A DNA stretch of 9,243 nt from Bacteroidales bacterium (GTDB taxonomy: Bacteria > Bacteroidota > Bacteroidia > Bacteroidales > P3): positions 1-9,243 of the forward strand of contig JALNVJ010000050.1 of NCBI GenBank assembly GCA_023227645.1, read 5' to 3'. A program made the translations under genes and the position numbers. Under the pieces are notes generated by a model, which was not told where the DNA came from, did no database searches, and was given only the letters and a program-made list of their open reading frames with translations. Positions 5,789 through 9,243 of the stretch are shown piece after piece; the first letter of the stretch is position 1; every line of letters begins with the position of its first letter.

Positions 5789-6499
5789 ATGAATATTCTT
5801 TTAATTGGTTATGGAAAAATGGGTCAGGTAGTTAAGAAGGTTGCCCGACAAAGAAATCACAATATAGCTTTTATTATTGATAATGAAAAAGATTGGCAGG
5901 AGTTAGGCGATATTCAAATTGATGTGGCTATTGATTTCTCTACTCCTTTTATAGTTGTGGATAATATTGTGGAATGCTTTAATCGACATATTCCAATTGT
6001 TGTTGGAACAACAGGATGGTATTCAAGACTGGGTGAACTAAAGGAATTAGCCGAAAAAGAAGAGAGAGGATTATTTGTTGCATCTAATTTCAGTATTGGT
6101 ATGTTTATATTTAATAAGATTAACGAAGAACTATCAAAACTAATGAATAATCAACCTTCTTATGACGTCTCAATTGAGGAAATTCATCATATACATAAGC
6201 TTGATGCACCAAGTGGCACAGCAATAACATTGGCAGAAACAATAATTGATAATTTGGATAGGAAGGGAAAATGGGTTCTTGATTCAGAGAAAGAAGAAGC
6301 TAATTCAATTAATATTAACTCTCAAAGAATTGGTGAAGTCCCGGGAACTCACACCATAACTTATTCTTCAGAGGTTGATGATATAATAATTACCCACCAA
6401 GCTCATAATAGGATTGGTTGGGCACTAGGATCTATACTTGCTGCTGAATTTATGAAAGAAAAGAAAGGATTTTATAATATGAAAGACCTAATTAAATAA
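5789..6499 (+). CDS. dapB: 4-hydroxy-tetrahydrodipicolinate reductase
   Basis: DapB reduces 4-hydroxy-tetrahydrodipicolinate with NAD(P)H in the cytosolic route to diaminopimelate and lysine, feeding peptidoglycan. The N-terminal Rossmann motif is GYGKMG (7-12). VAIDFSTP (46-53) and VGTTGW (72-77) line the cofactor site, and ASNFSIG (98-104) follows. The family signature EEIHHIHKLDAPSGTA spans 130-145, with catalytic His133/His134 and Lys137 and the substrate-binding PSGTA loop. R-x-GE-x-PGTH (180-188) and HQAHNR (203-208) complete the domain. At 236 residues it is shorter than E. coli DapB (273), as is common in Bacteroidota. All signature residues are present, so it should be active. The ATG at 5789 places the Rossmann glycines directly after the start. 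The ROK kinase gene begins 9 bases after the stop, so the two are probably co-transcribed. Confidence 0.97.
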   Translation: MNILLIGYGKMGQVVKKVARQRNHNIAFIIDNEKDWQELGDIQIDVAIDFSTPFIVVDNIVECFNRHIPIVVGTTGWYSRLGELKELAEKEERGLFVASNFSIGMFIFNKINEELSKLMNNQPSYDVSIEEIHHIHKLDAPSGTAITLAETIIDNLDRKGKWVLDSEKEEANSININSQRIGEVPGTHTITYSSEVDDIIITHQAHNRIGWALGSILAAEFMKEKKGFYNMKDLIK

Positions 6500-6508
6500 G
6501 CCACTATA

Positions 6509-7468
6509 ATGAAAAAGTATTCAATAGGAATTGATATTGGAGGAACCAATACAGGTTTTGGACTTGTTGATTGTGAAGGAAAGATTATTGAGAGCCTATC
6601 AATCAGCACAAAAAATTATTTTGATTATAAAATATACCTTGATGAAGTTGCCAAGAATATTCTATTCTTAATTGAGAAATGTCCAAACAAGGAATTAATT
6701 CAAGGAATTGGGATAGGAGCTCCTAATGGTAACTTCTATAAAGGAACAATTGAATATGCACCAAATTTAAATTTTATAGGAATAATTCCAGTTAAGGAAT
6801 ATATTGAAAGGATATTATCTGAAAAAGGATTCCCTTTAAAGGTTACCCTAACAAATGATGCAAATGCTGCTGCTATTGGAGAAATGATTTATGGAGGGGC
6901 AAAGAATGTCAAAAACTTTATAATGATAACCTTAGGAACAGGGGTTGGATCTGGAATTGTTATTGATGGTAAGGTTGTTTATGGAAATGATGGATTTGCA
7001 GGAGAAGTCGGTCATACTATTGTTCAACCTGAAGGTAGATTGTGTGGTTGTGGCAGAAGGGGCTGTGTTGAAACTTATTCATCAGCAACTGGAATTAAGA
7101 AAACTGCCTTAGAATTAATTAGAGAAACTGACACTAAATCATGTCTAAGATCACTTCCTGAAGAAGAAATTGGAGGTAGATCAATTTATGAAGCTGCTAA
7201 ACAAGGAGATAAAATAGCAATTAAGTGTTTTGATATAACAGCCAAGATGCTTGCAGTTGGAATGGCAAATGCAGTTGCTATTACCTCCCCAGAAGTGATA
7301 TTCCTCTTTGGGGGATTAACTAAGGCAGGGGATTTGTTGATGATTCCACTTAAAAAATACTTTGAGGAAAGCTTATTTGTTGTGTTTAAAAATAAGATTG
7401 AACTTAGGCTATCTGATCTTGACGAAAACAATGCTGCAATACTTGGTGCAGCTGCCCTACCCTTCTAA
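6509..7468 (+). CDS. ROK-family sugar kinase (glucokinase-like)
   Basis: ROK kinases phosphorylate hexoses such as glucose, mannose or N-acetylhexosamines with ATP in the cytosol. The 319-residue length is typical. The ATP-binding phosphate-1 motif is IDIGGTNTGFG (8-18). Asp117 in TNDANAAA (115-122) is the expected catalytic base. LGTGVGSGIVIDGKVVYG (142-159) is the phosphate-2 region. GEVGH (165-169) leads to the ROK zinc site CGCGRRGCVE (179-188), giving zinc ligands His169, Cys179, Cys181 and Cys186 and sugar-binding Glu166 and Glu188. FGGLTKAG (near 290) and the closing NNAAILGAAAL are also family features. There is no N-terminal DNA-binding domain, so it is an enzyme rather than a ROK repressor. 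The sugar cannot be read from sequence alone. It sits 9 bases after dapB and 15 bases before a beta-mannosidase gene, which makes mannose or glucose reasonable guesses. Confidence 0.93.
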   Translation: MKKYSIGIDIGGTNTGFGLVDCEGKIIESLSISTKNYFDYKIYLDEVAKNILFLIEKCPNKELIQGIGIGAPNGNFYKGTIEYAPNLNFIGIIPVKEYIERILSEKGFPLKVTLTNDANAAAIGEMIYGGAKNVKNFIMITLGTGVGSGIVIDGKVVYGNDGFAGEVGHTIVQPEGRLCGCGRRGCVETYSSATGIKKTALELIRETDTKSCLRSLPEEEIGGRSIYEAAKQGDKIAIKCFDITAKMLAVGMANAVAITSPEVIFLFGGLTKAGDLLMIPLKKYFEESLFVVFKNKIELRLSDLDENNAAILGAAALPF

Positions 7469-7483
7469 GAAAACTAATTACAT

Positions 7484-9243
7484 ATGAAGAAGTTATTACT
7501 TGCTATTTTGTTTACATTCTTTATTTTAAATTCTTTTGCTCAAGATAATTACTATAATAGTATTAATCCAAAATATTGGACAATTAGCAATAATAAAAAT
7601 ATTAGCATTGATTCTTGTTCTAAGAATTTAAATAATATCTATAATCTCCTATTCAATAATAATATCATACCCAACCCATTTATTAATGATAATGAATTAA
7701 GACTATCTTGGATTGATTCCACTTCTTGGACATATTCAACAAATATTAAACTTAATAAGAAAGATCTAAATCTTGATAATATTTTTCTGATACTTGGTAT
7801 GATCGACACCTATTCAAGTATTTATTTAAATGATAAGCTAATCGGCCATACTAATAATGAATTCTTAGAGTATAGATTCAATATTAAGCCATATCTTAGA
7901 GAGGGAGAAAATGAGATAAAAATCACTATAGAACCTGCTATTGATAAACTCAACTATATATCGAAAGACTATAATACATTAGAGTCCGAAAAAAGAGTAA
8001 TTTCAAGGAAGGCTCAATATCGTTATGGTTGGGACTGGCATCCAAAAATGCTATCATGTGGAATAAGCGATATATATATTGAAAGCTATAATAAGAAACC
8101 AAAGATAGAATATTACAATATACAAACACTTTCAATATCAGACAATAAGGCAAATCTAATATTTAATATTGGTGTTTCTAATTTAGAGGATAAAAACTAT
8201 AAAATCATTATTAAAAATATACAAGCATACAATCCGAATCACCCTAAAGAAAAATTAGAACAAAGCCTACAAGACATTTCATTTGATATCAATAATAAGA
8301 GTAAAGAAATAAATGAATTTACCTACAAATTTATTATTAACTCACCCCATATTTGGAATACTAAAACTAATGGAGAACAATACTTATACAAAGCATCGTT
8401 AAATATAGTTTCAGAAAAATTAATACTAAACGAAGAAGAAATTTCATTTGGAATAAGGACTATAGAACTTATTCAAGAAAATGATTCAATTGGTCAGAGT
8501 TTCTATTTCAAATTAAATGGCAAGCCATTATTCATTAAGGGTGCAAACTATATTGCAAAAGAAGACAAAGACACCAAGGCATTAGAGTTGGCAAAGGATG
8601 CAAATATGAATATGCTAAGAGTTTGGGGTGGTTCACGCTATGCAAATAATGACTTCTATAATTACTGTAATGAAAACGGAATATTGGTTTGGCAAGATTT
8701 TCCTTTTGCTTGTGCCTTATATCCTGGCGATTCTTATTTCTTAGAAAATGTGAAAAAAGAAGCAGAACAAAACATAAGAAAAATTGCAAATAATCCCTCA
8801 CTCGCTCTTTTCTGTGGAAATAATGAAATATGGGAAGGTTGGATGAATTGGGGTTGGAAAAAAGAAGTGAATGATACTATTAAAGCAGTTGAAAACTATA
8901 ATAAACTATTCAACAAGATATTACCCGAAGCTATTAAAAAATACTCACCAACAATAAATTATATTCATACATCGCCTCTTCATGGTTGGGGAAGAAAAGA
9001 AAGTCTAACCCATGGTGATTGCCATTATTGGGGAGTTTGGTGGGCAGATTCAACACTTGAAACATATACAAGAAAAATTCCTCGTTTTATGAGTGAGTTT
9101 GGATTTCAAGGAGCTCCAAATATTAATACGGCAAAAGCTTATATGTCTTTACCATACTCAAAAGAAAACCAAGACTTTTCAATACATCAAAAACACCCAA
9201 GAGGGTTTGAACTAATAGATAATAGAATAAATGAATATTTTAA
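7484..9243 (+). CDS. Secreted GH2 beta-mannosidase (5' part; runs off window)
   Basis: The frame opens at the ATG at 7484 and stays open for 586 codons to the window edge, so the C-terminal third of a normal (about 820-860 residue) enzyme is missing. The product cleaves terminal beta-mannose from glycans. The signal peptide is MKKLLLAILFTFFILNSFA with cleavage probably after Ala19, directing it to the periplasm or outside. Family features in order are IIPNPFINDNELRLSWID (61-78), the sandwich domain with GMIDTYSSIYLND (105-117), YGWDWHP (181-187), KGANYI (352-357), DANMNMLRVWGG (372-383), VWQDFPFACALYPGD (402-416), CGNNEIWEGW (444-453) with acid/base Glu448, and SEFGFQG (537-543) with nucleophile Glu538. 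The 90-residue spacing between the two glutamates fits the family. Two places look divergent: the usual PG-x-V/C-H segment near 45-55 is not recognisable, and the loop between KGANY and DANMNM is about eight residues short. A type IX sorting domain cannot be checked. It starts 15 bases after the ROK kinase stop. Confidence 0.93.
   Translation, partial: MKKLLLAILFTFFILNSFAQDNYYNSINPKYWTISNNKNISIDSCSKNLNNIYNLLFNNNIIPNPFINDNELRLSWIDSTSWTYSTNIKLNKKDLNLDNIFLILGMIDTYSSIYLNDKLIGHTNNEFLEYRFNIKPYLREGENEIKITIEPAIDKLNYISKDYNTLESEKRVISRKAQYRYGWDWHPKMLSCGISDIYIESYNKKPKIEYYNIQTLSISDNKANLIFNIGVSNLEDKNYKIIIKNIQAYNPNHPKEKLEQSLQDISFDINNKSKEINEFTYKFIINSPHIWNTKTNGEQYLYKASLNIVSEKLILNEEEISFGIRTIELIQENDSIGQSFYFKLNGKPLFIKGANYIAKEDKDTKALELAKDANMNMLRVWGGSRYANNDFYNYCNENGILVWQDFPFACALYPGDSYFLENVKKEAEQNIRKIANNPSLALFCGNNEIWEGWMNWGWKKEVNDTIKAVENYNKLFNKILPEAIKKYSPTINYIHTSPLHGWGRKESLTHGDCHYWGVWWADSTLETYTRKIPRFMSEFGFQGAPNINTAKAYMSLPYSKENQDFSIHQKHPRGFELIDNRINEYF

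Noticed and set aside
7186..7431. 81-codon minus-strand open frame inside the ROK kinase gene
   Set aside because: It is antisense to conserved kinase sequence, with composition that mirrors the sense codons.
8530..8600. Frameshift in the mannosidase at the shortened loop
   Set aside because: The reading frame is continuous through this region and conserved motifs on both sides are in the same frame, so the shorter loop is a real in-frame difference.
7950..8801. Two minus-strand open frames inside the beta-mannosidase gene
   Set aside because: The plus strand here encodes an uninterrupted GH2 protein with catalytic motifs; the antisense frames have no motifs.

Overview
The window looks like an AT-rich chromosomal stretch from a member of the Bacteroidota, most likely a Bacteroidales-type lineage. 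The grounds are a PorP/SprF-family protein next to a TPR/PD40/OmpA-like protein (type IX secretion or gliding context), several TAnnTTTG-type -7 promoter elements, absence of clear Shine-Dalgarno sequences, signal peptides ending in -FGQ or -FAQ, and a KDO-8-phosphate synthase gene that implies a Gram-negative outer membrane. No mobile element, CRISPR array, tRNA or rRNA is visible.

Left part (1-1160): the last 22 codons of an unrecognised plus-strand gene, then a strong bidirectional hairpin terminator, a non-coding stretch with three 21-bp imperfect tandem repeats whose last copy forms a perfect hairpin, and kdsA on the minus strand. The kdsA gene is divergent from everything to its right. 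Its product carries all four ligands of the metal-dependent class.

Middle (1160-5721): plus-strand genes for a small ribbon-helix-helix-like protein with two sliding-clamp-binding-like motifs at its C-terminus, a lipoprotein of unknown function, a GNAT acetyltransferase resembling spermidine/spermine acetyltransferase, and a PorP/SprF-family outer-membrane protein overlapping by 16 bp a TPR / beta-propeller / OmpA-like partner.

Right part (5722-9243): a tightly spaced run of dapB (lysine/diaminopimelate synthesis), a ROK-family sugar kinase, and a secreted GH2 beta-mannosidase that runs off the window. Gaps of 9 and 14-15 bp suggest one transcript. A mannosidase freeing mannose and a kinase phosphorylating a hexose is a plausible functional link, but it is inferred from adjacency only.

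Most of the window is ordinary housekeeping and envelope gene content. I see no clear new multi-gene system. The items most worth a second look are the small clamp-motif protein, the tandem-repeat/hairpin region with a possible dispersed copy near 1427, and the loss of the peptidoglycan-binding aspartate in the OmpA-like domain.
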